In this document: positions 46,897 to 54,489 of the stretch, piece by piece | How positions within the stretch are numbered: the stretch's first letter is position 1 | How the letters are laid out: each line of letters begins with the position of its first letter | NCBI RefSeq assembly: GCF_003688915.1 | Contig: NZ_REFU01000002.1 | Span: 186,001-250,000, forward strand | Origin: Rhodococcus sp. SBT000017 | GTDB lineage: Bacteria; Actinomycetota; Actinomycetes; Mycobacteriales; Mycobacteriaceae | Direction: 5' to 3' | Length of the DNA: 64,000 nt | The notes under the pieces: model-generated | Told to the model about the DNA's origin: nothing | Database searches by the model: none | Seen by the model: the letters and a program-made list of their open reading frames with translations, nothing else | Translations under genes and position numbers: made by a program

Positions 46897-47555
46897 CCGG
46901 TCAGCTCTGGTACGTCTCGTACGGTTCGAATCTGCTGCGCGAGAGGTTCTTCACCTACCTGACGGGATCCGACGAAAGCTCCGAATTCGGTGCGCACCCA
47001 CCGGCACCCTCGACAGCGTTGCCTGCCGGGGAAAGATGGCTGTGGATCGATTATCCGCTGTACTTCGCCGGAGTCTCGCGGCGGTGGACCGGAGCATCTG
47101 CGTTCGTCTCGACGACGGCAGATACCGCGAATCGGTCTGTAGCGCATGGCTATCTACTCGACCGCGTCCAGTTCGCTCACCTGGCTGCCGTCGAGAACGT
47201 CGTCGCATCCATCGATGCCGGGGCGACGGAGACACTTGCCATCGGACAGTGGTCGCAACTGGCAGTGGATCGCGAAGGTGAGAGCTTCCGTGGGAAATAC
47301 GATGCACTGCTGCGGCTTCCGGACATCGACGGACGTCCCGCGTTCACGCTGACAAGTTCGATCGTACGGGAGCCCGGCGAACCGTCGAGCAGATATCTCT
47401 CGACGATCCGGCGCGGATTACTTTCCGCCCCCGACGATCTCGATGTGGACGCCTACCTGCAGGCGGCGATCGAACGATCGGCGGAGCTCACTTCAACGCA
47501 TCGAGGTTCGTCTTCAACAGCAACACGTTGTAGTCCGACCACCGAGAAGCAGTGA
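46893..47555 (+). CDS. Gamma-glutamylcyclotransferase-like (GGCT/AIG2 fold) protein
   Basis: A 220-residue protein beginning L-W-Y-V-S-Y-G-S-N-L, the substrate-binding loop of the gamma-glutamylcyclotransferase fold, with later Y-F-A-G-V-S-R-R-W-T. This fold acts on gamma-glutamyl amines or peptides in several families, but the bacterial group is mostly uncharacterised. GTG start at 46893, coupled to the upstream gene. The last 22 codons overlap the converging DUF4185 gene by 68 bp (47488-47555), which is longer than usual. The Ser/Thr-rich tail may mean the original stop was lost. Confidence 0.72.
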   Translation: MTGQLWYVSYGSNLLRERFFTYLTGSDESSEFGAHPPAPSTALPAGERWLWIDYPLYFAGVSRRWTGASAFVSTTADTANRSVAHGYLLDRVQFAHLAAVENVVASIDAGATETLAIGQWSQLAVDREGESFRGKYDALLRLPDIDGRPAFTLTSSIVREPGEPSSRYLSTIRRGLLSAPDDLDVDAYLQAAIERSAELTSTHRGSSSTATRCSPTTEKQ

Positions 47556-48756
47556 AGTACAGGTCTTTTCCGCTCGACATCGGGTGAATGAACGGCGCAT
47601 AGATTCCGCCGGCCGTCTGACCGGCGTCGAGGATCGTCTTCGGAGCACTCCACGGACCCTCGGGATTGTCTGCAGTGCGCGCGACCAAGGTTCGGGAGTT
47701 CTCGTCCCCGTACATCATCACGTAGCGGCCGAGGTAGTCGTTCCACGCAACCGACATCTCGCTGACCGGGCCCTTGACGATGGCAACGGTGTCACCGATG
47801 TTCTTCGACCACTGCTTCGTCGGATCAGGATCCTGCGTCGAGTACTCGTACGCGTCGAGATTCTCGATGTCGTTCGGTGCCACCCGCGAGACGAAGGCGT
47901 CGCCGAATCGTCCGTTGGGAGTACCGAACTGGTACAGGTATTGGCCGTCGCGACCCAGCACGTACGCACTCTGCTGGAACTTGCCCTGGCTTTCGTGGAC
48001 GTTGGTGAAACCCGGGATGGTCACACCCTTGTTGACGCGGATCGTCTTGGGATCCGTCGACCAATTCTGGCCGTTGTCAGTAGATTTCGCCGTCGCAGAG
48101 TAGTTCGTGATCCAGCGCCCGGGTGTGCCCCAGCTCTGCACCGACATGTAGTTGATGTACTGGGTGTTGCCGATCGCTATGGCCGCCGTGGGAATCGTCG
48201 TGTCCTCGACGCTGGGCAGCTTTGCGCTGGAGATGATCTCGGCTGCATAGTTCGGACTGCCGGCCCGCACGACGGCACCGGAGGTGTTGTCCGCGGGGTC
48301 GGCCGGACCGATCTCGATGCCCTGCGCCAAATTCGTCGACGCCTTGTCCGACCGGAAGAGCGCGTTGCTGCGCCACTGGGCATTGCCGGAGGAGCAGTCT
48401 CCGAAGGTGTCACCGAACGCCATCAGGATCTGGCCGGCCCCGTTGTCCCAACTGATCCCGAGGTCGGTGCCGGACATCGCGAGGTCGTTGTAGGTGTTGT
48501 TCACACTCTGCGGACCCGTGACCCAGGCGATGCTCTGCGTGTTCCCGGTGATCCGAGGAAGCGGCCCCTGAGGGCCTTGCGGGTTCTTGCCCGACATCCC
48601 GGCACTGCCCGACGACCCGAACAGCGGAGACGAGCCCGGCCCACCGAGCCCACCGCACGGTTCGGCCGACACGGTGGGCGCGGTCAGAGCGCTGAGTCCG
48701 CTCACTGCCAGTGCCAGGACAGCCCCGACAGCAATCTGCCGACTACGTACACGCAT
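47488..48756 (-). CDS. Secreted DUF4185 protein (possible D-arabinofuranase-type glycoside hydrolase)
   Basis: A 422-residue protein with a Sec signal peptide (cleavage near A-P-T-V-S-A-E) and a beta-propeller-like DUF4185 domain: I-L-M-A-F-G-D-T-F-G-D-C, then Y-I-N-Y-M-S-V-Q-S-W-G, and E-M-S-V-A-W-N-D-Y-L-G-R-Y-V-M-M-Y. I recall DUF4185 proteins being grouped with endo-D-arabinofuranases that cut mycobacterial arabinogalactan, so a cell-wall remodelling role would fit a mycolic-acid actinomycete. This is knowledge of the family, not proof here. The ATG at 48756 has GGTGGG upstream. Confidence 0.85.
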   Translation of the reverse strand: MRVRSRQIAVGAVLALAVSGLSALTAPTVSAEPCGGLGGPGSSPLFGSSGSAGMSGKNPQGPQGPLPRITGNTQSIAWVTGPQSVNNTYNDLAMSGTDLGISWDNGAGQILMAFGDTFGDCSSGNAQWRSNALFRSDKASTNLAQGIEIGPADPADNTSGAVVRAGSPNYAAEIISSAKLPSVEDTTIPTAAIAIGNTQYINYMSVQSWGTPGRWITNYSATAKSTDNGQNWSTDPKTIRVNKGVTIPGFTNVHESQGKFQQSAYVLGRDGQYLYQFGTPNGRFGDAFVSRVAPNDIENLDAYEYSTQDPDPTKQWSKNIGDTVAIVKGPVSEMSVAWNDYLGRYVMMYGDENSRTLVARTADNPEGPWSAPKTILDAGQTAGGIYAPFIHPMSSGKDLYFTASRWSDYNVLLLKTNLDALK

Positions 48757-48898
48757 GAACGAACCCACCGTTTCCCGTGTGACCCACGATACTGATGTGA
48801 CTGATGGGACGAGTGTTACGCAAATCTACTGATCACGCAACAAATCGGGCGTGTTGATACTTGACAAAACGCCTACGGCGAGAATGACACTCGTGTGA

Positions 48899-49312
48899 TT
48901 AGCCGGCAATCATGCGGGCGTGTGTCGTGTCCAATACGAGAAGCGCAGCGCCCTGGACGACGACGGCAGAGCCGTGGCCCAGCGCCTGGTCAGCAGTGAT
49001 CCGGCCGCCGAACCGAGGCTTCCTGACGGCGATGTGCGCACCGGTCGCGATGTAGAGGACGTCGAGACCGGCATTGATCCACAACAGCTTGGTCAAGCTC
49101 TTGGACGTCGGGACCGAGGAGTTCAGCGCCCCGGCACCGGCGATGGCCACATCGATTGCTCCCCACCCGGCGGTCTGCTGACCGAACGCCCGCCAGGCAG
49201 GCGACGACCCGCGCAAGGCCAACACCGTTCCAACAAGCACACTTCCTCCGCCCCACACCGAGAGACGACGGCCGAGCCGCTGGGCAACGATGGGCGCTTC
49301 GAGTGCTGTCAT
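48899..49312 (-). CDS. Small integral membrane protein of unknown function
   Basis: A 137-residue protein with about four hydrophobic segments (near 22-40, 50-68, 82-100 and 112-130) and a conserved-looking G-W-G-A-I-D-V-A-I-A-G-A-G. No family function is known to me. The start at 49312 (M-T-A-L-E-A-P-I-V-A-Q-R) is chosen because the longer frame upstream has Arg-rich sequence typical of non-coding GC-rich DNA. It is divergent from the small secreted-protein gene at 49420. Confidence 0.7.
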   Translation of the reverse strand: MTALEAPIVAQRLGRRLSVWGGGSVLVGTVLALRGSSPAWRAFGQQTAGWGAIDVAIAGAGALNSSVPTSKSLTKLLWINAGLDVLYIATGAHIAVRKPRFGGRITADQALGHGSAVVVQGAALLVLDTTHARMIAG

Positions 49313-49419
49313 CACTCCAGTGTGCCGGGTTCGAGGGAGGAACCGGTTCGTAACGCGCGGTCGGTTGCGGCCGATCCCATGAGCACTGAGCATTCGTGCT
49401 CGAAACGAACGGAGCCACC

Positions 49420-49746
49420 ATGCTGAAGAAGATCCTCGCCGGAGTCGCGCTGGCAATCGGCGGCGCAGTGTTCGTCGCACCGACAGCCTCCGCCGCTCCC
49501 GAAGACAACCCGTTCGGGCCCAAGGACTCCACCTCTAGTTTCGTCAGCGCATTCGACCCCGCGGCGTTCAGCAGCAATAAGTCGTTGATCGTCAGCCCGT
49601 TCGGCACGAGTATGCAGATCGATTGTTGGTCGTTTCACGCCCGCGGTTCGTGCTCCCAGAACGGCCGGGTCCTGACGGAGATTCGAATCCCGGCCGGATC
49701 CTCGGAGTGGGACTACCGGATGCTCTACGTCTACAACCCGTTCTGA
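49420..49746 (+). CDS. Small secreted protein with two cysteines
   Basis: A 108-residue protein. A clear signal peptide (M-L-K-K-I-L-A-G, hydrophobic core, cleavage after A-S-A-A) leaves a mature domain of about 80 residues with two Cys (I-D-C-W and G-S-C-S) that could form a disulfide. The function is unknown. ATG 49420 has a GGAG ribosome-binding site. Its TGA shares one base with the start of the lipoprotein gene, so the two are co-translated. Confidence 0.82.
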   Translation: MLKKILAGVALAIGGAVFVAPTASAAPEDNPFGPKDSTSSFVSAFDPAAFSSNKSLIVSPFGTSMQIDCWSFHARGSCSQNGRVLTEIRIPAGSSEWDYRMLYVYNPF

Positions 49747-50186
49747 TGATCGTCGGACGCGCGCTGTGCGGACTGGCTCTCGTCGCTCTCGCCGGTTGCG
49801 CCGCAACGGAACCCGAGCCGACGATCGACGCCGCGGTGAACGTTGCGCCGTCGTCGTTCCCGGCACCTCCTCCCTCCGTCGCACCCTCCGCCATCCCGAC
49901 CCCGGACGAAGCGACCGCCATCTTCCGTACCGTTTTCGACTGGACCGCAGAGCGGTCCGACCGCGCCGACGCACTCGCAGGCACTCTCGAGGAGAACGCA
50001 GCGTTGTTCGACAGCGGCGGGGTCATGTCGGACCTGACGTTCGACCGCGTCGACGCCGTCGCACCCGGACGGGTCGAGGCGAGCGGCACTTCCGACGGGC
50101 CAGTGTCCTCGATCGGTTTCGTTGTCTCCGAGGGCCGTTGGAAGCTGGAACGCGCAGCGGCATGCGCACTCACCGGAGTGTGTTGA
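49746..50186 (+). CDS. Lipoprotein resembling low-molecular-weight antigen MTB12-type proteins
   Basis: A 146-residue lipoprotein with a lipobox L-A-G-C (Cys18), a Pro/Ala-rich linker and a small alpha/beta domain ending V-S-E-G-R-W-K-L, with disulfide-capable Cys residues at the end. The pattern S-G-T-S-D-G-P and the final G-x-W-K resemble MTB12/CFP-2-type secreted antigens of mycobacteria; the resemblance is by eye. The start overlaps the upstream stop (TGATG). Confidence 0.75.
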   Translation: MIVGRALCGLALVALAGCAATEPEPTIDAAVNVAPSSFPAPPPSVAPSAIPTPDEATAIFRTVFDWTAERSDRADALAGTLEENAALFDSGGVMSDLTFDRVDAVAPGRVEASGTSDGPVSSIGFVVSEGRWKLERAAACALTGVC

Positions 50187-50199
50187 TCGCCGGTTCAGG

Positions 50200-50766
50200 T
50201 CACCATCCGAAAGGGTCCGAGTCGGACCCGGGCAGCCAACTGTTGCCGGGTCCGACCCATCCTCGCGCCTTGATCATCTTCTTCGCAGCACGCTGATTGC
50301 GGCCGATCAGGCGATCGAGGTACAGGTGACCGGCCAGATGGTCGGACTCGTGCTGCAGACACCGAGCCAGGTAACCGTGGCCCTCGACCGACACGGGATC
50401 GTTCTTCGCATCGACACCGGTCACGCGGGCCCAGTCCGCACGGCCGGTCGGGTACCGCTCCCCCGGTACCGACAGACACCCTTCACCGTCTTCGGGGTCG
50501 GGCATCGTCTCCGGGATCGCCGACGTCTCGAGCACTGGGTTGACCACGTGCCCGCGGTGACGGACCCCGCCGTCCCTGAGGTCGTAGACGAACACTGCAC
50601 GCGGGTCGCCGACCTGGTTGGCAGCAAGACCCGCACCGTGCGCCGCGGTGTTGGTCTCGAACAGGTCCTCCACGAACGCCGCCAACTCGGCGTCGAACAC
50701 GGTGACGGGTTCGGCGACCGTCGTCAGCCGCGGGTCACCGGCAATGAGAATGGGTCGAATCGCCAT
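50200..50766 (-). CDS. def: Peptide deformylase
   Basis: A 188-residue enzyme with all three deformylase motifs: G44-A-G-L-A-A-N-Q51, E-G-C97-L-S and H139-E-S-D-H143. Cys97 and the two His bind the metal, and Glu140 is catalytic. It removes the formyl group from new N-termini. It is divergent from the small zinc-ribbon gene at 50789, with 22 bp between the starts. Confidence 0.97.
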   Translation of the reverse strand: MAIRPILIAGDPRLTTVAEPVTVFDAELAAFVEDLFETNTAAHGAGLAANQVGDPRAVFVYDLRDGGVRHRGHVVNPVLETSAIPETMPDPEDGEGCLSVPGERYPTGRADWARVTGVDAKNDPVSVEGHGYLARCLQHESDHLAGHLYLDRLIGRNQRAAKKMIKARGWVGPGNSWLPGSDSDPFGW

Positions 50767-50788
50767 GCACCGAGGTTACTGTCGAAGC

Positions 50789-51184
50789 ATGGCCCATTCT
50801 CGTCGCTCCTCCACTGCGCCGCCCGCCGACAAGGTCTGCGCATCGTGCGGGCGGCGAATCGAATGGCGCAAGAAGTGGGAGAAGAACTGGGATGACATCA
50901 AGTACTGCAGCGACGCATGCCGGCGGCACAAGGTGAGCACCACCGACAAGGAACTCGAAGACAAGATCCGTTCCCTGCTCGACGCCCGGTCCCGCGACTC
51001 CACGATCTGCCCCTCCGACGTCGCACGTGCCCTGTCCGACGACGGTTGGCGGGAGTTGATGGAACCGGTCCGCCGCGCCGCCCGCCGGATGGTCGACGCG
51101 GGAGAAGTCGAGATAACCCAGAAAGGATCCGTCGTCGATCCGTCGACCGCGAAGGGGCCCATCCGCATCCGGTGGACGCGCTGA
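50789..51184 (+). CDS. DUF2256/DUF3253 two-domain protein
   Basis: A 131-residue protein. Residues about 14-50 form a DUF2256-type zinc ribbon (C-A-S-C-G-R-R-I-E-W-R-K-K-W and Y-C-S-D-A-C). Residues about 55-131 form a DUF3253-type winged helix (I-C-P-S-D-V-A-R-A-L, R-A-A-R-R-M-V-D-A-G and G-P-I-R-I-R-W). The fusion is common in actinobacteria and proteobacteria, but its function is unknown; nucleic acid binding is a fair guess. The start at 50789 is fixed by the short gap to def. Confidence 0.85.
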   Translation: MAHSRRSSTAPPADKVCASCGRRIEWRKKWEKNWDDIKYCSDACRRHKVSTTDKELEDKIRSLLDARSRDSTICPSDVARALSDDGWRELMEPVRRAARRMVDAGEVEITQKGSVVDPSTAKGPIRIRWTR

Positions 51185-51230
51185 CCTGCGCCGACAGAAG
51201 TTGTCGGTGGGTGGGTATAGCTTTCGTGGT

Positions 51231-53009
51231 GTGAAGACATGGGGGGATGTGTTCGGGCTCGGGGACCAGGACTTGGTCTCCGCGCTCGCTGAGGTGTCCT
51301 CCCACGAAAATGCCGCCGCCGCAGCCAGATACACGATGCTCGCGAAGATCGAGCGACGTGGTCTGGCGATGAAACTCGGGCATTCGACGGTCACCCGCTG
51401 GTACGCGAGGTCGGTGCGGATCACCGACGGGTCCGCTGCCCGTCAGATGGAGTTGGGGCAGTGGCTCACCGGCCGGCGCACGGTGCTCGACGCCCTCGCC
51501 GGTGGTGACATCCACGCCGCGCACGCCTCGGTGATCGCCGACGGCTACGCCACCGTGCTGGTCGCCGACCCCACCCTCGACGAACAGCGCCGCGACGCTG
51601 TCGTCGCGGAACTGCTCGAGACCGCGATGCGCAGCACCGCCGGGCAGGTCACCTCCCGTGCGCAGGCTCTCGCGCATTCTGCGGCAGAGGACGCGCGAGA
51701 AAGGCACGAGCAGGCCGAGAAGAAACGACGGGAGCAGGAGCGCGAGCGCGAACGGGAGCAGGCGAGCCGAGCCGATGCAGGTGGCTCCGGTGATTCAGGC
51801 GGCTCGGGTGCCACTGGGCCCGAACCTGCTGGGCCGGAGCCTGTTCCGTCGGGGCCGCCGCCGGTACCGGTGTCGGAGAACCCGAACCTGAACCGGTTCG
51901 ACGTTCACCCGTTGTCCGACGGCCGCTTCCAGATCGGTGGCAACGTCGACCGGCTCCTCGCCGAGAAACTGCTCACGACACTGTCGGCTTTGACCGCACC
52001 GCGGCCCGGCCCCGGTGGTGAGCGTGACCCGCGGAGTCCGTCGAAGCGCCGAGCCGATGCACTCGATCAGATCCTCGACAGGCACCTACGCGGCAGCACC
52101 CGCGGATCGGCAGGTGGGTCACGGGCATCGGTGCACCTGATCGTTCCACTGCGGGACCTACTCAGCGACCGCGGAAAACAGCACACTGCCAGCGCACCAA
52201 CGAGTTCGACAACACACGGCACCGGTGCCGACGGCGGCGACCGCGCCGGCGGGAGCAGCGCTGGTGCCGGCGACCGTTCACGAACCGGCGATACCACCAC
52301 GGCACCCGAAGCCGGTGCTGACGGCGGTCGCGTCCGCGGGAGCAATGCTGGCACCGTCGGCAACTCACGAACCGGTGATGCCGACGCCGGTCCCGATCGT
52401 GGTGCTGACGGCGGTCACCGCACCAGCGAGAGTGCTGGTGCCAGCGACCGTTCACGAACCGGCGATTTCCGCGACGATCGTGTCGGCCGTAGCGATGCCG
52501 GTAGTGATGCCGGTGGTGATGCTGCCGGTGGTGGTGGCGCTGCCGGGGAGAAGTCTGCTCCCGAGTCGGGCGATGCCGAGTGGCCGTTCCACTTCGATTG
52601 GACCGGGCCGATGAGCCGGTCCCTCGCCGAGCTTCTCACCTGCGACGCCGACCTCACCCCGGTCATCGTCGACCACCACGGAGTCCCGCTCGCGCTCGGC
52701 CGCACCACCCGACTCGCCTCCGACGACCAACGCATCGCCCTGACCATCCGCGACCGATGCTGCGTGATGTGCGGCCGCCCCGCGCAGTGGTGCCAGGCCC
52801 ACCACGTGAAATTCTGGGAACACGGCGGCCCCACCGACCTGAACAACCTCGCCCTGGTCTGCGGAGAATGCCACCGCCTCGTCCACCACGGCGACTGGCA
52901 ACTACTCATGGGCGACGACGGACACCCCTACGCCATCCCACCCGAATCCATCGACCCCACCCGACAACCCATCCCCAGCTACCACCGACGAAAACGCCGC
53001 GCAGCCTGA
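51231..53009 (+). CDS. DUF222/HNH endonuclease family protein (13E12-type) with repeat-expanded linker
   Basis: A 592-residue protein. The N-terminal helical DUF222 domain (about 1-160) is followed by a charged coiled coil, a second DUF222 part (about 220-310), a low-complexity Gly/Asp/Arg-rich linker (about 320-455) and a C-terminal HNH nuclease with C-V-M-C, H-H-V-K-F-W-E-H-G-G-P-T-D and C-G-E-C-H-R-L-V-H-H. The HNH residues are intact. These genes form large families in actinobacteria, some with group II intron or mobile links, and their role is unclear. GTG at 51231 is preferred; an in-frame TTG at 51201 adds ten residues. Confidence 0.88.
   Translation: MKTWGDVFGLGDQDLVSALAEVSSHENAAAAARYTMLAKIERRGLAMKLGHSTVTRWYARSVRITDGSAARQMELGQWLTGRRTVLDALAGGDIHAAHASVIADGYATVLVADPTLDEQRRDAVVAELLETAMRSTAGQVTSRAQALAHSAAEDARERHEQAEKKRREQEREREREQASRADAGGSGDSGGSGATGPEPAGPEPVPSGPPPVPVSENPNLNRFDVHPLSDGRFQIGGNVDRLLAEKLLTTLSALTAPRPGPGGERDPRSPSKRRADALDQILDRHLRGSTRGSAGGSRASVHLIVPLRDLLSDRGKQHTASAPTSSTTHGTGADGGDRAGGSSAGAGDRSRTGDTTTAPEAGADGGRVRGSNAGTVGNSRTGDADAGPDRGADGGHRTSESAGASDRSRTGDFRDDRVGRSDAGSDAGGDAAGGGGAAGEKSAPESGDAEWPFHFDWTGPMSRSLAELLTCDADLTPVIVDHHGVPLALGRTTRLASDDQRIALTIRDRCCVMCGRPAQWCQAHHVKFWEHGGPTDLNNLALVCGECHRLVHHGDWQLLMGDDGHPYAIPPESIDPTRQPIPSYHRRKRRAA
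52224..52484 (+). repeat. In-frame minisatellite in the DUF222-HNH linker
   Basis: Three imperfect units begin at 52224, 52314 and 52401 (periods 90, 87 and about 84 bp). Each encodes G-A-D-G-G followed later by R/N-S-R-T-G-D. The lengths are multiples of three, so the frame is kept. Such units expand and contract by slippage or recombination. Confidence 0.8.
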
Positions 53010-53326
53010 CAAGGAGAACCACCCAGCGCAGGCACCAAAAGACCCACACCCATGTGGGGCAACTCGTCGTCGAGTGTTGCTCGAACGGAACTCACCCACG
53101 CGAGCACCCCTCAGCCGACCCTGCGGATGACGGCAATGCGAATGACGGCAATGCCCATTGCTCGACGTCGACGCAGTTGCGCCCTGGATCCTGCCGGCAG
53201 GACCTTCGAGGCTGTCCAGTGACGCCGTCCGCGGCGTTCGACCCTGTGCGCAGTAGCGTCCGTATTCCGCCCAGTGTTTGGCTGCCCTTGGGGTTGGCAC
53301 ATCCCCAGTGGGGCATTCGCCCAGGT
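53010..53326. other. 317-bp stretch without a recognisable gene
   Basis: The region lies between the HNH gene and the DUF2231 gene. It contains a short duplicated GACGGCAATGC (about 53127-53151). A frame runs through it into the DUF2231 gene, but with non-coding, Arg/Pro/His-rich composition. A promoter for the downstream gene is likely near its right end. No RNA gene or strong hairpin was seen. Confidence 0.5.
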
Positions 53327-53866
53327 ATGACACTCAAGCAAGCACTCGACAGCCTCGAATCGGCATCGTTCCTCGACGGAGCCGGCAACGCCATCAACGA
53401 CGTCCTCGAGCCCGCACTCGACGACAGCACCGTCGGTAGCGCGCTCCGGGGACGGTGGATCGGACACCCCATCCACCCGGCTCTCGTCAACGTCACCATC
53501 GGTAGCTGGACCAGCGCCGTTGCCCTCGACCTACTCAATCACCAATCGAGGGCCAGCAAGCTCGTCATCTCCGTCGGGCTCGTGTCCGCGCCGGCGGCCA
53601 TCGCCACCGGATGGGCCGACTGGTCGACGATGAACACCCGCCAGCGACGCGTCGGGATGATCCACGCGGCCTCCAACGCGACCGGCGTCTTCCTCTTCCT
53701 CGGCTCCTACCTACGGCGTCGGAAGCAGACCGATGGCATCGCCAAGGCCCTGGCTGCTGCCGGTCTGGCAACAGCAAGCGTCGGCGGCCTCATCGGAGGC
53801 CACCTCGCCTACAGCTCGACCGAGCAGGAACCGACTCCAGCAGGAAAGCACAGCCTTCTCCGCTAG
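53327..53866 (+). CDS. DUF2231-family membrane protein
   Basis: A 179-residue protein with the DUF2231 signature R-W-I-G-H-P-I-H-P-A-L-V-N-V-T-I-G at about residues 45-60. Four hydrophobic segments follow (near 57-75, 82-102, 120-137 and 150-168). DUF2231 proteins resemble b-type cytochrome or redox-linked membrane domains with conserved His, but no activity is established. The start at 53327 is the first Met before the amphipathic N-terminus. It converges on the PASTA lipoprotein gene with one base between the stops. Confidence 0.85.
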   Translation: MTLKQALDSLESASFLDGAGNAINDVLEPALDDSTVGSALRGRWIGHPIHPALVNVTIGSWTSAVALDLLNHQSRASKLVISVGLVSAPAAIATGWADWSTMNTRQRRVGMIHAASNATGVFLFLGSYLRRRKQTDGIAKALAAAGLATASVGGLIGGHLAYSSTEQEPTPAGKHSLLR

Positions 53867-53867
53867 A

Positions 53868-54317
53868 TCAGCAGTTGTTCGGCTCCCCGATCTTCACCGC
53901 AGACAGCAGAGCGTCGCCCTCACCGACGAGCACCCCTGCTTGCGGATCCTGCGCCACAACAATCCAGTTCGAGTCGTTGACCTGTCTGCGGCTCGCACCG
54001 GACGCATCGACGCTCCGGGAGTAGAAGATCCCTGCCGCCTGGATCGCGTTCTGGGCGGACTGCAGGTTAATGCACACGACCGAAGGCATCGCGGCGAGGA
54101 CAGGCTCCGCCGCGGGCGGCTCGGTCGCGGTGGTGTCCGGGACGCCGATCCTCTCGACCGGTGTCGGTGCGGGCGTGGTCGCCTCCACGGTCACAGTCCG
54201 CACTTCGGTCCGAACGTCGGGCTCGGAAGAATCCGTTGATCCGCAGCCCGCGAGGACGATCACAGGAAGGGCGAGCACGATGACCGACTGCACGCGGGAA
54301 CGACTATTGCTCGTCAT
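53868..54317 (-). CDS. PASTA-domain lipoprotein
   Basis: A 149-residue lipoprotein with lipobox V-L-A-G-C, a Thr/Pro-rich linker (about 30-75) and one PASTA-like domain (about 80-145: M-P-S-V-V-C-I-N-L-Q-S-A-Q and Q-D-P-Q-A-G). PASTA domains bind peptidoglycan or beta-lactams in serine/threonine kinases and PBPs; a free lipid-anchored domain may sense or bind cell wall. Two Cys could form a disulfide. The ATG at 54317 gives a normal signal peptide. Confidence 0.8.
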   Translation of the reverse strand: MTSNSRSRVQSVIVLALPVIVLAGCGSTDSSEPDVRTEVRTVTVEATTPAPTPVERIGVPDTTATEPPAAEPVLAAMPSVVCINLQSAQNAIQAAGIFYSRSVDASGASRRQVNDSNWIVVAQDPQAGVLVGEGDALLSAVKIGEPNNC

Positions 54318-54412
54318 GGAGACCTTTCGACACGACCGATGGCCTGATGCAACCGGCACCATGTGAGATCGCCAGACCGGTAAGTCTGTTACCTGCCATC
54401 ACCGGTAGCAAT

Positions 54413-54428
54413 TCCGTACACCGTACGG
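54413..54428. promoter_or_regulatory. Candidate operator upstream of the UvrA-like gene
   Basis: CCGTAC is repeated and extended into a palindromic CCGTACGG within 54413-54428, about 60 bp before the start of the UvrA-like gene. It could be an operator for a repressor, but no regulator is encoded next to it. Confidence 0.3.
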
Positions 54429-54489
54429 TAGACTGCGTCGGCCCCGGACGAACCAGCGTCGGGGGCGGCGAAAGGCGACCGAAGCGCAC

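Noticed and set aside
48861..48895. TTGACA followed by a weak -10-like sequence on the plus strand
   Set aside because: It points into the 3' end of a minus-strand gene with no plus-strand gene close by; the -10 match is poor.
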